Notes: generated by a model not told the origin, from the sequence alone. A stretch of DNA of 59,226 nt from Chloroflexota bacterium (GCA_025935925.1 JAICUI010000014.1:1-59226), one strand, 5' to 3'. Positions 44,574 to 53,754 are shown, counted from the stretch's first letter. Numbers and translations are program-made.

Positions 44574-45365
44574 ATGCCCGAGACCGCCGCGCAGGCGCTG
44601 GCGCGCCTGTACGACCTCGACCTCTCCGAGGACCCGGGCGACCTCGACCTGATCCTCGCGCTCGCGGCGCGTGCCGGGGATCGCGTCCTCGAGCTCGCCA
44701 GCGGGAGCGGGCGCCTCACCGTGCCGCTCGCCCACGCCGGACACGACGTCACGGGCGTCGACCTCGATCCGGCGATGCTCGAGCGGGCGCGGTCCGCCGC
44801 CGACCAGGCCGGCCGCGACGTCGCGAACCGCGTCCGGCTCGTCCGCGACGACGCCCGTACCGTCCGCCTCGAGGGCGCGGGGACGTACGACCTCGCGCTC
44901 ATCCCGCTCAACTCGATCTTCCTCATGGGCTCGCGCGCGGACCAGGCCGCGGCCGTGGCGACGCTCGCCGCGCACCTCGCGCCCGGCGGGCTCGCGATGG
45001 TCGACGCGTGGCTGCCCGACGCCGAGGACCTCGCGCGCTACGACGGCCGCCTCGTGCTCGAGTGGACCCGCGAGGAGCCCGAGACGGGTCGCACCGTGAC
45101 CAAGACGGGCAGCGCGATCTACGAGCCCGCGACCGCGTCCGTCCGCCTCACGACCATCTTCGAGGAGGGCCGCCAGGGCGACGCCCCGGTCCGCTGGGTC
45201 CGCGTCGACCGTCTCCGCCTCGTGACCCCCGACGAGCTCGTCGCGTTCGCCGAGACCGCCGGTCTCGAGGTCGAGACGCTCGCCGGCGACTACGACCTGG
45301 GACCCCTCGACGGCGGCGCGGAGCGCGTCGTCATGATCGCGCGCGACGCCTCCGCGACGAGATAG
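44574..45365 (+). CDS. Class I SAM-dependent methyltransferase
   Basis: A 263-residue methyltransferase with motif I VLELASGSGRLTVPLAHAG (about 39-57), GVDLDPAMLERAR and the post-motif HLAPGGLAMVDAW. The C-terminal half is an extra beta-rich region (GRTVTKTGSAIY, VRWVRVDRLRLVTPDEL), as in small-molecule methyltransferases. Substrate unknown. It starts 14 bases after the ureohydrolase stop and probably shares its transcript. Confidence 0.82.
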   Translation: MPETAAQALARLYDLDLSEDPGDLDLILALAARAGDRVLELASGSGRLTVPLAHAGHDVTGVDLDPAMLERARSAADQAGRDVANRVRLVRDDARTVRLEGAGTYDLALIPLNSIFLMGSRADQAAAVATLAAHLAPGGLAMVDAWLPDAEDLARYDGRLVLEWTREEPETGRTVTKTGSAIYEPATASVRLTTIFEEGRQGDAPVRWVRVDRLRLVTPDELVAFAETAGLEVETLAGDYDLGPLDGGAERVVMIARDASATR

Positions 45366-45453
45366 CGAGCCTTCCCTGCCCCTCCCGGGGGACCGCCCGG
45401 CAGGACCTTCTGTGAGGGTGGGGTGACCAGGACCGCGTGGTAGAGTCGGGCCG
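45366..45453 (+). promoter_or_regulatory. Terminator-like sequence and leaderless promoter before the CpaE-like gene
   Basis: This 88-base gap holds GC-rich short inverted repeats (CCCGGGGG region near 45386) that may end the previous operon, and a -10 TAGAGT at 45441-45446. The hexamer ends seven bases before ATG 45454, so transcription should start on or next to the start codon. Confidence 0.5.
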
Positions 45454-46599
45454 ATGGCCGATCAGATCCGCCTCCTCGTCGTCGAGGACGTCCCGCAGGT
45501 CGCCCAGTACATCCGCGGGCTCCTCAGCTCCCAGCAGGCGATCAAGCTGCTCGACGTCGTGACCGACGGCTCCAAGGTGCTGCCGATGATCGGCGAGCTC
45601 CGGCCGGACGTCGTGATGGTCGACGCGCTGCTCCAGGGCCGCGTCAAGGGCCTGACGCTCGTCGGCCGCATCCAGGAGGCCGGGATGCACGTCCCGGTGA
45701 TCGTCCTCACGGTGCCGCAGCAGCCGGTCGTCGTCGACCCGGCGAACGGCGTCCACGGCGTCCTCGGCATGCCCTTCACCGGGTACGAGCTCGTGACGCG
45801 GCTCCAGCAGGTCCATCAGCAGTCGCAGGTGCAGGACACGTCGCACCTCGCCCGCATGATCACGGTCTTCGCGCCGAAGGGCGGCGTCGGCCGGACGACC
45901 CTCGCCTTCAACCTCGCGGTCGCGATCGGCCAGCAGGGCACGCGCACCGTCCTCATCGACGGCAGCCTCCAGTTCGGCGACATGCGGGCGCTGCTCAAGG
46001 TCCCGATGGAGGCACCCTCGCTCCTCGACCTGCCGACCGACCGGATCCAGGAGTCGGACCTCGCCGACGTGCTGTGGCGCGACCCGTCGGGCATCGACAT
46101 CCTGCTCGCGCCGCCGCGCGTCGAGATGGCCGAGATGGTCACGGTGCGCGACCTCGAGAAGACGCTCAGCCTGCTGCGCCGGGTCTACGAGGTCGTCATC
46201 GTCGACACGCCGGCGGTCGTGAACGACGTCAACCTCGCGTTCCTCGACGCCTCTGACACGATCCTCGAGATCGTGACCTTCGACTCGACCGCCATCCACA
46301 GCACGATGGTGATGGCGGACGCGTTCCGGATGATCGGCTACCCGCCGACCAAGGTCCGATACCTCGTGAACCGCGCGGATTCGACGGGCGGGATCGACCC
46401 GGCCGTCCTCAGCCAGGCCCTGGGCCGGGCGCCCGAGCACCACGTGAGCTCGGGTGGGGCGCTGGTGGTCCGGGCGAACAACGAGGGGATCCCGTTCGTG
46501 CTCGCGGACCCGTCGGCACAGATCAGCCAGGACCTCACGCGAACCGCGTCGGAGCTGATCGGGGCGGCGCGCGTCCCGGCGGGCGCGGGGCGCCGGTAG
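45454..46599 (+). CDS. Receiver domain-MinD/CpaE-like ATPase fusion
   Basis: A 381-residue protein. Residues 1-120 form a response-regulator receiver (LLVVEDVPQVAQYI with the acidic pair, DVVMVDALLQG with the phospho-Asp, VIVLTVP). Residues 135-370 are a ParA/MinD ATPase: deviant Walker A APKGGVGRTTLAFNLA, where the usual second Lys is Arg, then TVLIDGSLQFGDM, VVIVDTPAVVND. This is the CpaE/TadZ architecture, which positions type IV/Tad pili at the pole. No other tad/cpa gene is in the window, so its client is unknown. Confidence 0.85.
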   Translation: MADQIRLLVVEDVPQVAQYIRGLLSSQQAIKLLDVVTDGSKVLPMIGELRPDVVMVDALLQGRVKGLTLVGRIQEAGMHVPVIVLTVPQQPVVVDPANGVHGVLGMPFTGYELVTRLQQVHQQSQVQDTSHLARMITVFAPKGGVGRTTLAFNLAVAIGQQGTRTVLIDGSLQFGDMRALLKVPMEAPSLLDLPTDRIQESDLADVLWRDPSGIDILLAPPRVEMAEMVTVRDLEKTLSLLRRVYEVVIVDTPAVVNDVNLAFLDASDTILEIVTFDSTAIHSTMVMADAFRMIGYPPTKVRYLVNRADSTGGIDPAVLSQALGRAPEHHVSSGGALVVRANNEGIPFVLADPSAQISQDLTRTASELIGAARVPAGAGRR

Positions 46600-46607
46600 G
46601 GGGAGGG

Positions 46608-47531
46608 GTGTCGGACCCGAGGCCCATCGGAGTCTTCGACTCGGGCGTCGGCGGCCTGACCGTGCTGCGCGAGATCCTTCGTCGCGTGCCCCACGAATCG
46701 ACCATCTACCTCGGCGACAACGCGCGCGCCCCGTACGGCGTCCGCCCCGACGACGAGGTCCGGCAGTTCGCGATCGAGGCGGCGGACGAGCTCGCGTCGC
46801 GCGACGTCAAGGCTCTCGTCGTGGCGTGCAACACCTCGACCGCGGTCGCGCTGCGCGACCTGCGGGCGCGCTACTCGCTCCCCGTGCTCGGCGTCGTTCG
46901 GCCGGGTGCGGCCGCGGCGGCCCTCGCGACGCGCAACCGTCGGGTCGGCGTCATCGCCACGCCGGCGACGGTCCGCTCGCACGCGTACTTCAACGCCATC
47001 AAGGACGAGAACCCGGCGATCGAGGTGTACGAGCACGCCACCCCGCGCTTCGTGCCGATGGTCGAGGCGGGGATGCTGGGCGGCGAGGAGCTCGAGGCGG
47101 TCGTCGAGCAGGACCTCGCGCCGCTCCTCGGCGAGCGCGACGGCGAGGGCGAGTTCGTCTTCCCGCGGCCGCCGTCGGCGAAGATCGACACGCTGCTGCT
47201 CGGCTGCACCCACTACCCGCTGCTCCGGCCGGTGCTGGCGCGCGCCGTCGGCGACCGGGTCGCCATCGTCGACTCCGCGACCGCCACCGCCGCGACGCTC
47301 GCCGAGCTCCTGTCCGTGAACGGGCTGGAGGCACCCGGGACGACGCGCGGGACGGCGGCCGACGCCGGTGCCGCCGGCCACGAGCCGCCGGCCGGCGGCC
47401 ACGCCGGCCGCGCGACGCATGTCCAGCTCACCACCGGTGATGTCGAACGGTTCCGCGAGATCGCGACGCGCATGTTCGGCGAGTCGTTCCCGGAGGTCGA
47501 GGCGGTCGACCTCGGGGTCGCGGTCCGATGA
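46608..47531 (+). CDS. murI: Glutamate racemase
   Basis: Makes D-glutamate for peptidoglycan. The 307-residue protein has the two catalytic cysteines: Cys74 in VVACNTSTA and Cys200 in LLLGCTHYPLL, plus FDSGVGGLTVL, YLGDNARAPYG and VIATPATVRS. A Gly/Ala/His-rich insert at about 245-270 interrupts the usually shorter C-terminus. GTG 46608 follows GGGGGAGGGG, nine bases after the CpaE-like stop. It overlaps the next gene by four bases (ATGA). Confidence 0.95.
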   Translation: MSDPRPIGVFDSGVGGLTVLREILRRVPHESTIYLGDNARAPYGVRPDDEVRQFAIEAADELASRDVKALVVACNTSTAVALRDLRARYSLPVLGVVRPGAAAAALATRNRRVGVIATPATVRSHAYFNAIKDENPAIEVYEHATPRFVPMVEAGMLGGEELEAVVEQDLAPLLGERDGEGEFVFPRPPSAKIDTLLLGCTHYPLLRPVLARAVGDRVAIVDSATATAATLAELLSVNGLEAPGTTRGTAADAGAAGHEPPAGGHAGRATHVQLTTGDVERFREIATRMFGESFPEVEAVDLGVAVR

Positions 47532-48772
47532 GCGGCAGCCGCGGCGCGCGCGGCCGGGGCGGGCCGCCGCGCCGGATCGCGGACGACCGGCTGTGGCAGG
47601 TCGGGTTCCTGGTCGGGTCGGCGATCGGCGCCGCGGTGACGGTCGCCGGCCGCCAGATCGAGCGGTCCGCGCGCGCCGCGGGGCTCGTCGACTGGCGCCG
47701 GGTCGAGGACATCGCGATCGCGCGGCTGCGCTCATCGCCGGGCGCGCTCGACGCCGACGAGCTGCGTGCCACCGAGCCGTCGTATGCCCGGGCGATGGCG
47801 AAGGTCGTGCCGGCGCTCGCGCTGCACCTCGGGACGGAGCTGCCGGGGGTGGTCGACCGCGTGGACGTCGTCGACCGCGAGGCCTGGGTTCGCGCCAACA
47901 CCGCGGCGTTCGCCGCGCTGATGCGGCCGCTCGAGGGCGAGCTGCTCGACCAGGTGCTGCCGCCCGGGAGCGGCTTCGCCAAGGCCACCGTGACGCTCGC
48001 CAACCGCTGGGTGACGACGCGCCAGCTCGGGCTCCTGCTCGGGTTCATGGGCCAGCGGGTCCTCGGCCAGTACGACCTCGCGCTGCTGTCCGCCGAGACG
48101 ACGCCGGGCCGGTTGCTGTTCGTCGAGGAGAACATCCGCCAGACGGCCCGCTCGATGGACGTGCCCCTCGACCCGTTCCGGACCTGGATCGCCCTCCACG
48201 AGACGACGCATGCCTTCGAGTTCGAGGCGCACCCGTGGCTCCGGCCGTACCTCGCGGGTCGGCTGGAGAAGCAGCTCGCCCTGTTCAGCGAGGACGCCGC
48301 GTCGCTCGGGCGCGACGCGATGCGGTCGCTCGGGGCGGCGCTCCGCGGCGACGGGCGGAAGGACGATCAGCACTGGCTCGAGCGGCTGATGAGCGACGAG
48401 CAGCGGCGGCTGTTCCGCGAGACACAGGCCGTGATGAGCCTGCTCGAGGGGTTCGGCGATCACGTGATGGACGAGGTCGGCAAGGATCTGGTGCCGGGTG
48501 TCGAGCGGATCTCCGCCCGGTTCCACGGCCGCCGGCAGCAGCGGACACCGTTCGAGCGCGCCATGCTGCGGATCACCGGCCTGGACCTGAAGATGGAGCA
48601 GTACCGTAAGGGCGAGGCGTTCGTCGCCGGGATCGAGCGGCTCGCGGGCGCCGCGGCCCTGCGGCGGCTGTGGGACTCGCCCGAGACCCTGCCGACCGCG
48701 GACGAGCTCGGGCGGCCCGAGGCATGGGTCCGGCGGATGGGCCTGAACCAGCTCGAAGGAGGGGGTGGGTGA
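47528..48772 (+). CDS. Zinc-dependent metalloprotease of the DUF2342 (F420-associated) family
   Basis: A 414-residue zincin-like protein. The metal motif HExxH is HETTH (224-228) in WIALHETTHAFEFEAHPWL; LLGFMGQRVLGQYDLALL and FVEENIRQTA are family blocks, as is the end GLDLKMEQYRKGEAFV. The family is found in actinobacteria and Chloroflexota and was named for co-occurrence with coenzyme F420 genes; activity is not established. A short hydrophobic stretch (WQVGFLVGSAIGAAVTVAG) may anchor it. ATG 47528 overlaps murI and the 3' end overlaps the dehydrogenase, so three genes are coupled. Confidence 0.88.
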   Translation: MSGSRGARGRGGPPRRIADDRLWQVGFLVGSAIGAAVTVAGRQIERSARAAGLVDWRRVEDIAIARLRSSPGALDADELRATEPSYARAMAKVVPALALHLGTELPGVVDRVDVVDREAWVRANTAAFAALMRPLEGELLDQVLPPGSGFAKATVTLANRWVTTRQLGLLLGFMGQRVLGQYDLALLSAETTPGRLLFVEENIRQTARSMDVPLDPFRTWIALHETTHAFEFEAHPWLRPYLAGRLEKQLALFSEDAASLGRDAMRSLGAALRGDGRKDDQHWLERLMSDEQRRLFRETQAVMSLLEGFGDHVMDEVGKDLVPGVERISARFHGRRQQRTPFERAMLRITGLDLKMEQYRKGEAFVAGIERLAGAAALRRLWDSPETLPTADELGRPEAWVRRMGLNQLEGGGG

Positions 48773-49800
48773 CCGACGCGTCGACCGCGGGACCCGGACC
48801 GGGAGCCGGGCCCGACGGGGCGCCGGCCGCGATCGCGCTGACCCCGATCCTCGCTGCGCGCTGGCGGCAACGCGACCTCGACGCGATCCGGGACGCCGCG
48901 CCGGGCGCGCGGCTGGTGACGATCGGGTTCGACGGCCATGCGGACGGGCCCCTCGACGACGTCGAGGTGATGCTCCGCGGGCGGTTCCCCGCGGACCAGT
49001 TCGACCGGATCCTTGGCCGTGCGCCCGCGCTCCGCTGGGTGCATTCGGCCACCGCCGGTGTCGAGCGGGTCCTGACGCCCGCGTCGCGCGCGCGGCACCT
49101 CGTGATCACCAACGCCCGCGGCGTGTTCTCGCAGCCCATCGCCGAGTACGTCCTGATGATGATCCTCGCGGTGTCGCGGCGGCTGCCGTCGCTGCTCGAG
49201 CTCCAGGCCGAGCGGACCTGGCAGCCGCTCGAATCGCGGGAGCTGGGCGACGTGACGGTCGGGATCGTGGGCTACGGGTCGATCGGGTCGCAGGTCGCCG
49301 AGCTCGCGTCGGCGTTCGGCTGCCGCGTCATCGCGACGCGCCGCCGCGCCGACGAGGGCGCGACCGGGGCGGCAAGCGGCGCGCGCGTGCTCGCGCCGGA
49401 CGCGCTGCCGGAGCTGCTCGCCGAGTCCGACTTCGTGGTCCTCGCCGCGCCCCTCACGCCCGACACGACGGGCCTCTTCGGCGAGGCCGCGATCGCGGCG
49501 CTCAAGCCGGGCGCGTGGGTCATCAACGTGGCGCGTGGCGAGCTCGTCGACGAGCGCGCGCTGGCGCGCGCGCTGCGAGATGGCCGGCTCGGTGGCGCGG
49601 TGCTGGACACCTTCGTGGACGAGCCGCTGCCGGCGTCCTCGCCGCTGTACGAGCTGCCGAACGTCATCCTCACGCCACATACCTCGTGGTCGTCGACGCG
49701 GGTGATGGACCGCTCGGTGGACCTCTTCTGCGACAACCTGCGCCGGTACGCGGCGGGCGAGTCGCTCCTCAACGTGGTGGACCCGAGCGCCGGGTACTGA
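48769..49800 (+). CDS. D-2-hydroxyacid dehydrogenase
   Basis: A 343-residue NAD-dependent enzyme. NAD domain: VGIVGYGSIGSQVAELA (about 160-176); catalytic Arg in NVARGELVDERAL; Glu before DEPLPASSPLY; His in LTPHTSWSS. The N-terminal half holds WVHSATAGVERVL and GVFSQPIAEYVLMMIL. The substrate is unknown (glyoxylate/hydroxypyruvate reductase-like proteins look like this). GTG 48769 overlaps the metalloprotease stop as GTGA. Confidence 0.88.
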   Translation: MTDASTAGPGPGAGPDGAPAAIALTPILAARWRQRDLDAIRDAAPGARLVTIGFDGHADGPLDDVEVMLRGRFPADQFDRILGRAPALRWVHSATAGVERVLTPASRARHLVITNARGVFSQPIAEYVLMMILAVSRRLPSLLELQAERTWQPLESRELGDVTVGIVGYGSIGSQVAELASAFGCRVIATRRRADEGATGAASGARVLAPDALPELLAESDFVVLAAPLTPDTTGLFGEAAIAALKPGAWVINVARGELVDERALARALRDGRLGGAVLDTFVDEPLPASSPLYELPNVILTPHTSWSSTRVMDRSVDLFCDNLRRYAAGESLLNVVDPSAGY

Positions 49801-49835
49801 TCCGCCCGCTCCGCGGCGCCGGGTAGCATCGTGCG

Positions 49836-50939
49836 ATGCAGATCGCCATCGTCGGGCTCGCGGGCGCCGGCAAGACCACCGTCTTCAACACGCTGACGCG
49901 GGGCCACGCGGAGACCGGCGGGTACGGCGGGCTCCAGCTGAACGTCGGCGTCGTGAAGGTCCCCGACGACCGGCTGGACCGGCTTGCCGACGTGTTCAAG
50001 CCCAAGAAGATCGTCCACGCCGACATCACGTACGTCGACCTGCCGGCGCCGCCGGCCTCGAGCGAGGGCCACGTCGGCGCCGAGGAGCTGCCCGCCGAGC
50101 ACCTCGCGCGGCTGCGCGACTCCGACGCACTCATCCACGTCGTCCGTGCCTGGGATTCGCCCGCGAACCCGCATCCGGCGGGGTCCGTCGATCCCGCGCG
50201 GGACCTCGAGCAGCTCGATCTCGAGTTCACCCTCGCGGACCTCGCCATGGTCGATCGGCGGCTCGAACGGCTGCGCGGCTCCGGGCGCCACGGGACGCCG
50301 GCCGAGCGCGAGGCGAACGAGCGCGAGCAGGTGATCCTCGAGCGCCTCAAGCCTGCCCTCGAGGCCGGGACGCCGATCCGGGACGTCGCGCTGGACGGCG
50401 ACGAGGAGAAGGCGATCCGGGGCTTCCGGTTCCTGACCCAGAAGCCGGTGCTGGTCCTGCTCAACGTCGGCGAGGGCGATCTCGGCGACGCGCCCGCGCT
50501 CGTGGACCGGATCCGAGCGGGTTACCCGCACCAGCACGCGCTCGTCGACGCGCTTTCGGCGAAGATCGAGATGGAGCTCGGTGAGCTCGACGCCGACGAG
50601 GCGGCGGTGTTCATGGAGGAGCTCGGGCTCGAGGCATCATCGCTCGACCGCGTCATCGCGCTGTCCTACCGGCTCGTCGGCCTCATCTCGTTCCTCACCG
50701 CGGGCCCCGACGAGGTGCGTGCGTGGCCGATCCCGGACGGCTCGAACGCGGTCGACGCCGCGGGCGCGATCCACACCGACCTCGCGCGCGGCTTCATCCG
50801 CGCGGAGACGATCGCGTACGAGGACCTGCTCTCGCTCGGGTCGATCGCCGAGGCGAAGAAGCACGGCAAGGTCCGCTCCGAGGGCAAGACGTACCGGGTG
50901 CGGGACGGGGACGTGATCGAGATCCTGTTCAGCCGCTAG
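49836..50939 (+). CDS. ychF: YchF/OLA1-type P-loop ATPase
   Basis: A 367-residue ribosome-associated ATPase. G1 GLAGAGKTTVFNTLT (about 7-21), G3 YVDLPAP in place of the usual DxxG, and the non-canonical G4 LLNVGEGD that favours ATP over GTP. The central coiled-coil region (LEQLDLEFTLADLAMVDRRLERL) and the C-terminal TGS domain (RAWPIPDGSNAVDAAGAIHTDLARGFIRAETI, ending DGDVIEILFSR) are intact. ATG 49836 has TAGCAT (49824-49829) six bases before it, so the mRNA is probably leaderless. Confidence 0.95.
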   Translation: MQIAIVGLAGAGKTTVFNTLTRGHAETGGYGGLQLNVGVVKVPDDRLDRLADVFKPKKIVHADITYVDLPAPPASSEGHVGAEELPAEHLARLRDSDALIHVVRAWDSPANPHPAGSVDPARDLEQLDLEFTLADLAMVDRRLERLRGSGRHGTPAEREANEREQVILERLKPALEAGTPIRDVALDGDEEKAIRGFRFLTQKPVLVLLNVGEGDLGDAPALVDRIRAGYPHQHALVDALSAKIEMELGELDADEAAVFMEELGLEASSLDRVIALSYRLVGLISFLTAGPDEVRAWPIPDGSNAVDAAGAIHTDLARGFIRAETIAYEDLLSLGSIAEAKKHGKVRSEGKTYRVRDGDVIEILFSR

Positions 50940-50950
50940 GGCTGCTGCCG

Positions 50951-51295
50951 CTAGTTCGGGCGGCCGCCGTCCGCCTGGAGGTCGGCGAGGATCGACGCGT
51001 AGTCGGGGCTCTCCTCCGGGGCGTCAAGGTCGGCCAGGAAGTTCTCATCCTCGTCGCGCGAGACGTTGACCGCGGCGGTGAGCCGGTCGTCGTTGATGGC
51101 GATGAAGCCGTAGTCGCGCTCGAGCTCGTCGGCGATCGCCTGGACCAGGGTGTCCTGCTCGTACGAGTCGACGACGCGCCGGCGGATTCCCTGGACGACG
51201 TCGAAGAACTCCTCCGGTTCCATCTCTTCCTCGCGGACGAGCAGCAGGTCGGCGAAGACGTCGTCGTCGCCCTCGTGAAGTTCGTAGAAGTGCAT
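50951..51295 (-). CDS. Small acidic protein of unknown function
   Basis: A 114-residue, strongly acidic soluble protein (MHFYELHEGDDDVFADLLLVREEEMEPEEFF and on). The middle (VVQGIRRRVVDSYEQDTLVQAIADELERDYGFIAI) looks helical. No motif is recognised. ATG 51295 has a TATACT -10 (51307-51302) six bases upstream on the minus strand, a strong leaderless promoter. It converges on ychF with 11 bases between stops. Confidence 0.7.
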   Translation of the reverse strand: MHFYELHEGDDDVFADLLLVREEEMEPEEFFDVVQGIRRRVVDSYEQDTLVQAIADELERDYGFIAINDDRLTAAVNVSRDEDENFLADLDAPEESPDYASILADLQADGGRPN

Positions 51296-51339
51296 GATCG
51301 GAGTATAGGCGGGCCCGTTCCGCTGGCCCGGGAGGACGC

Positions 51340-52272
51340 ATGGACGAGACGCCCGAGGTCGTCGTGGTCGGTGCCGCGTGCCGCGACCTCGTCGATGACG
51401 ACGCCCGCGGCTGGCGCCTGGGCGGCGGCGCGCCGTACTCGGCCCTGATGCTCGCGCGGCTCGGCCTGCGGGTCGGGGCGCTGATGGTTGCCGACGAGGA
51501 GGCCGAGGCGTCGACCGAGCTCCGGCTGGTCCGCCAGGCGGGCGTGGACCTGCGGTTCGTGGACGGCGCCCGCGGCCCGGTGTTCGTGAACGTCGAGACG
51601 CCTGCGGGCCGGCGCCAGCTGTCGCCGCGCGCGTCGGACCCGGTGGATCCCTCCGCCCTGCCCGCCGCGTGGCGTCCCGCGAGGGCGTGGATGCTCGTCC
51701 CGGTCGCCGCGGAGGTGGACGACGCGTGGGCGGCGATCCCGCGCGACGACGCGCTCGTCGCCGTCGGCTGGCAGGGCCTCCTGCGGTCGCTTCGGGCCGG
51801 CGAGCCCGTCACGCACCGCGCGCCCGTCGCATCGCCGATCGTCCGGCGCGCGAACCTCATCGGTGTCGGGCGCGATGACGTCCACGGCGACACGTCGCCC
51901 GAGGCGCTGCTGTCGCTCCTACGTCCGGGTGCCACGCTCCTGGTCACCGACGGTGCGCGCGGCGGCACGGCCCACGAGGCGGGTGACCGCCGCCGCGGAC
52001 GCTCGACGCGGCGCTGGGACACGATCCCGCCCGACGCCAACCTCGACCCGGTGGGGGCGGGAGACACGTTCCTCGCCGGCGTCTTCGCGGCGCGCATCCG
52101 CCCCGCGCTGGTCGCCGGCTGGGCCGGCCCGGATCCGGACCTCCGCCTCGGCGCGGCGTGCGCCTCGCTCGTGCTCGAGAGCGCGGGCATGTTCGGCGTG
52201 CCACACCTCGACGACGTCCTGGGACGCATGCGCCGCGCCCGCCCCGACGACGGCCGGCGCTCACCCCGGTAG
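51340..52272 (+). CDS. PfkB-family carbohydrate/nucleoside kinase
   Basis: A 310-residue ribokinase-fold protein. The second PfkB signature DPVGAGDTFLAGVFAA includes the catalytic Asp and anion hole; GGGAPYSALMLARLGLRVG is the substrate-side Gly loop, and LLVTDGARGGTAHEAG the ATP site strand. The lid region is short, so the substrate cannot be told. It diverges from the small acidic gene at 51295, and its end overlaps the convergent exonuclease gene by 12 bases. Confidence 0.85.
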   Translation: MDETPEVVVVGAACRDLVDDDARGWRLGGGAPYSALMLARLGLRVGALMVADEEAEASTELRLVRQAGVDLRFVDGARGPVFVNVETPAGRRQLSPRASDPVDPSALPAAWRPARAWMLVPVAAEVDDAWAAIPRDDALVAVGWQGLLRSLRAGEPVTHRAPVASPIVRRANLIGVGRDDVHGDTSPEALLSLLRPGATLLVTDGARGGTAHEAGDRRRGRSTRRWDTIPPDANLDPVGAGDTFLAGVFAARIRPALVAGWAGPDPDLRLGAACASLVLESAGMFGVPHLDDVLGRMRRARPDDGRRSPR

Positions 52273-53754
52273 GGCACGCGCCCGGCGCAGCCTTGCAGCG
52301 AGCCGCGTCCCGCGCCGCTGGAGGTCCGCCTCGAGCCTCGGGTGCGCGCGTCCGGTGAGCCGCAGCCGCTCGAGCAGCCGCCATGCGGCCCGGGTCGCGG
52401 CAAGCGCTCCGCCCGGATCGCCGAGCCGGTGCTCACGCAGCTTCGCGACCTCGATCCAGGCGATCACGCCGAGTCCGCCTCCGGCGGCGGCCGCGACCTG
52501 CCACGCCTCCGCCGCCTCCGGGAACCGCCCGAGCCGGCGGAGCGTGCGGGCCCGCTCGGCGGCCAGGTGTTCGTCGGTCCAGCGGCCGCCCTCGGCGCGC
52601 CACGCAGCGGCACCCGGTGCCGGGCCGAGCGGGCCGCCGCGTCCGTTCGCGAGCGCGCCGGTCCAGCCGGCCGCCGGGCGCGCACCGCCGTAGTGCGGAC
52701 GGACGCGCGGCGACCACCACGCGTCGCGCTCGTCCTCGGCGGCCTCACGGGCGAGCACCGGCCCGACGGGCGAACGCCCGAACGGGTCGCGCACGGGCGG
52801 CTCCGACGCCAGCGCGTCGTCGAGACACTCGAGCGCCTCGCCGTGGCGCCGATCGCGGGTGTAGGCGCCCGCGAGCCCCGCGAGGTCGCCTCTCGGGGCC
52901 GCGTGGCGCGTCGCGCGGTCGGCGTACCGGTGCTCGACGTGCGCGAGGAGGAGCCCGAGCGACCGCACGTCCTTCTCGTTGTGGATGACGACGCCGGCGA
53001 GCGGCCCGATCGGCCCGCCCCGCAAGACGTCGAGGTAGATCGAGGGGATTTCCCAGCCCTCGACGTCGCCGACGCGCGTGACGCCCAGCAGCTCGCCCTC
53101 GACCGTCCGCAGCCGCGCGTCGTCCATCCGATGGCGGAACACCCGCCGGACGAATGGCAGCAGGTCGAGGTGCCCCGCATGCGCCGGCGCGGGGCGGCCG
53201 GCAAGCCGGTAGCGGGCCTCGATGAGCGGCCAGTCGAACCCCCGGCCGTTGTACGTCACGAGCCAGGTGTCGGGCGTGACCCAGCTGGCGAGCTCCGCGA
53301 GCAGCGCCGGCTCGTCGGCGTGGTCGGGCAGGAGCAGCTGGACCTGCTGGAACCAGTCGCCCTCCCAGCGCGCGAGACCGACGAGGAACGCGAGCGTCCC
53401 GGCCGCCGTCGCAAGGCCCGTCGTCTCGGTGTCCAGGCAGACGAGCGGCGCGTCCGGAGGCGGATGCCCGGGAAGCCGCGACAGGCGCTCGCGGTCGACC
53501 GGGATCTCGACCGGCGTCGCCACCCGCCGCACGAGCAGGCCGCCCGGCGCATCGGCGACCTCCGCGCCCAGGGCGGCCGCCAGCCGCGCGGCGAGCGCGG
53601 GGCTGCGGCGTCCGGCGAACGGCGCGCGTGCCGGCTCCTGGTCCGGGCCGATCGCCGGTGTCGCCCGTGCGAGCGTCGCCCGGAGGTTCGCCAGGCGGCG
53701 CTCGCGCCCGACCGCGGTCGTCGCGGCGACCCGGGGCATGGGTTCCGCCGTCAC
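52261..53754 (-). CDS. mrfB: RNase H-fold exonuclease, MrfB (YprB)-like
   Basis: A 497-residue protein with a DEDD exonuclease core: LVCLDTETTGLATAAGTLAFLVGLA, LVTYNGRGFDWPLIEARYRL, then HLDLLPFVRRVFR and VVIHNEKDVRSLGLLLAHV. This matches B. subtilis YprB/MrfB, which acts with the helicase MrfA in repair of mitomycin C-type crosslinks. The C-terminal third (about 345-490) is alpha-helical, TPR-like (YTRDRRHGEALECLDDALA). GTG 53754 overlaps the helicase stop by four bases (GTGA), so the pair is coupled. Role by homology and context; confident on domains, less so on function. Confidence 0.85.
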   Translation of the reverse strand: MTAEPMPRVAATTAVGRERRLANLRATLARATPAIGPDQEPARAPFAGRRSPALAARLAAALGAEVADAPGGLLVRRVATPVEIPVDRERLSRLPGHPPPDAPLVCLDTETTGLATAAGTLAFLVGLARWEGDWFQQVQLLLPDHADEPALLAELASWVTPDTWLVTYNGRGFDWPLIEARYRLAGRPAPAHAGHLDLLPFVRRVFRHRMDDARLRTVEGELLGVTRVGDVEGWEIPSIYLDVLRGGPIGPLAGVVIHNEKDVRSLGLLLAHVEHRYADRATRHAAPRGDLAGLAGAYTRDRRHGEALECLDDALASEPPVRDPFGRSPVGPVLAREAAEDERDAWWSPRVRPHYGGARPAAGWTGALANGRGGPLGPAPGAAAWRAEGGRWTDEHLAAERARTLRRLGRFPEAAEAWQVAAAAGGGLGVIAWIEVAKLREHRLGDPGGALAATRAAWRLLERLRLTGRAHPRLEADLQRRGTRLAARLRRARALPG

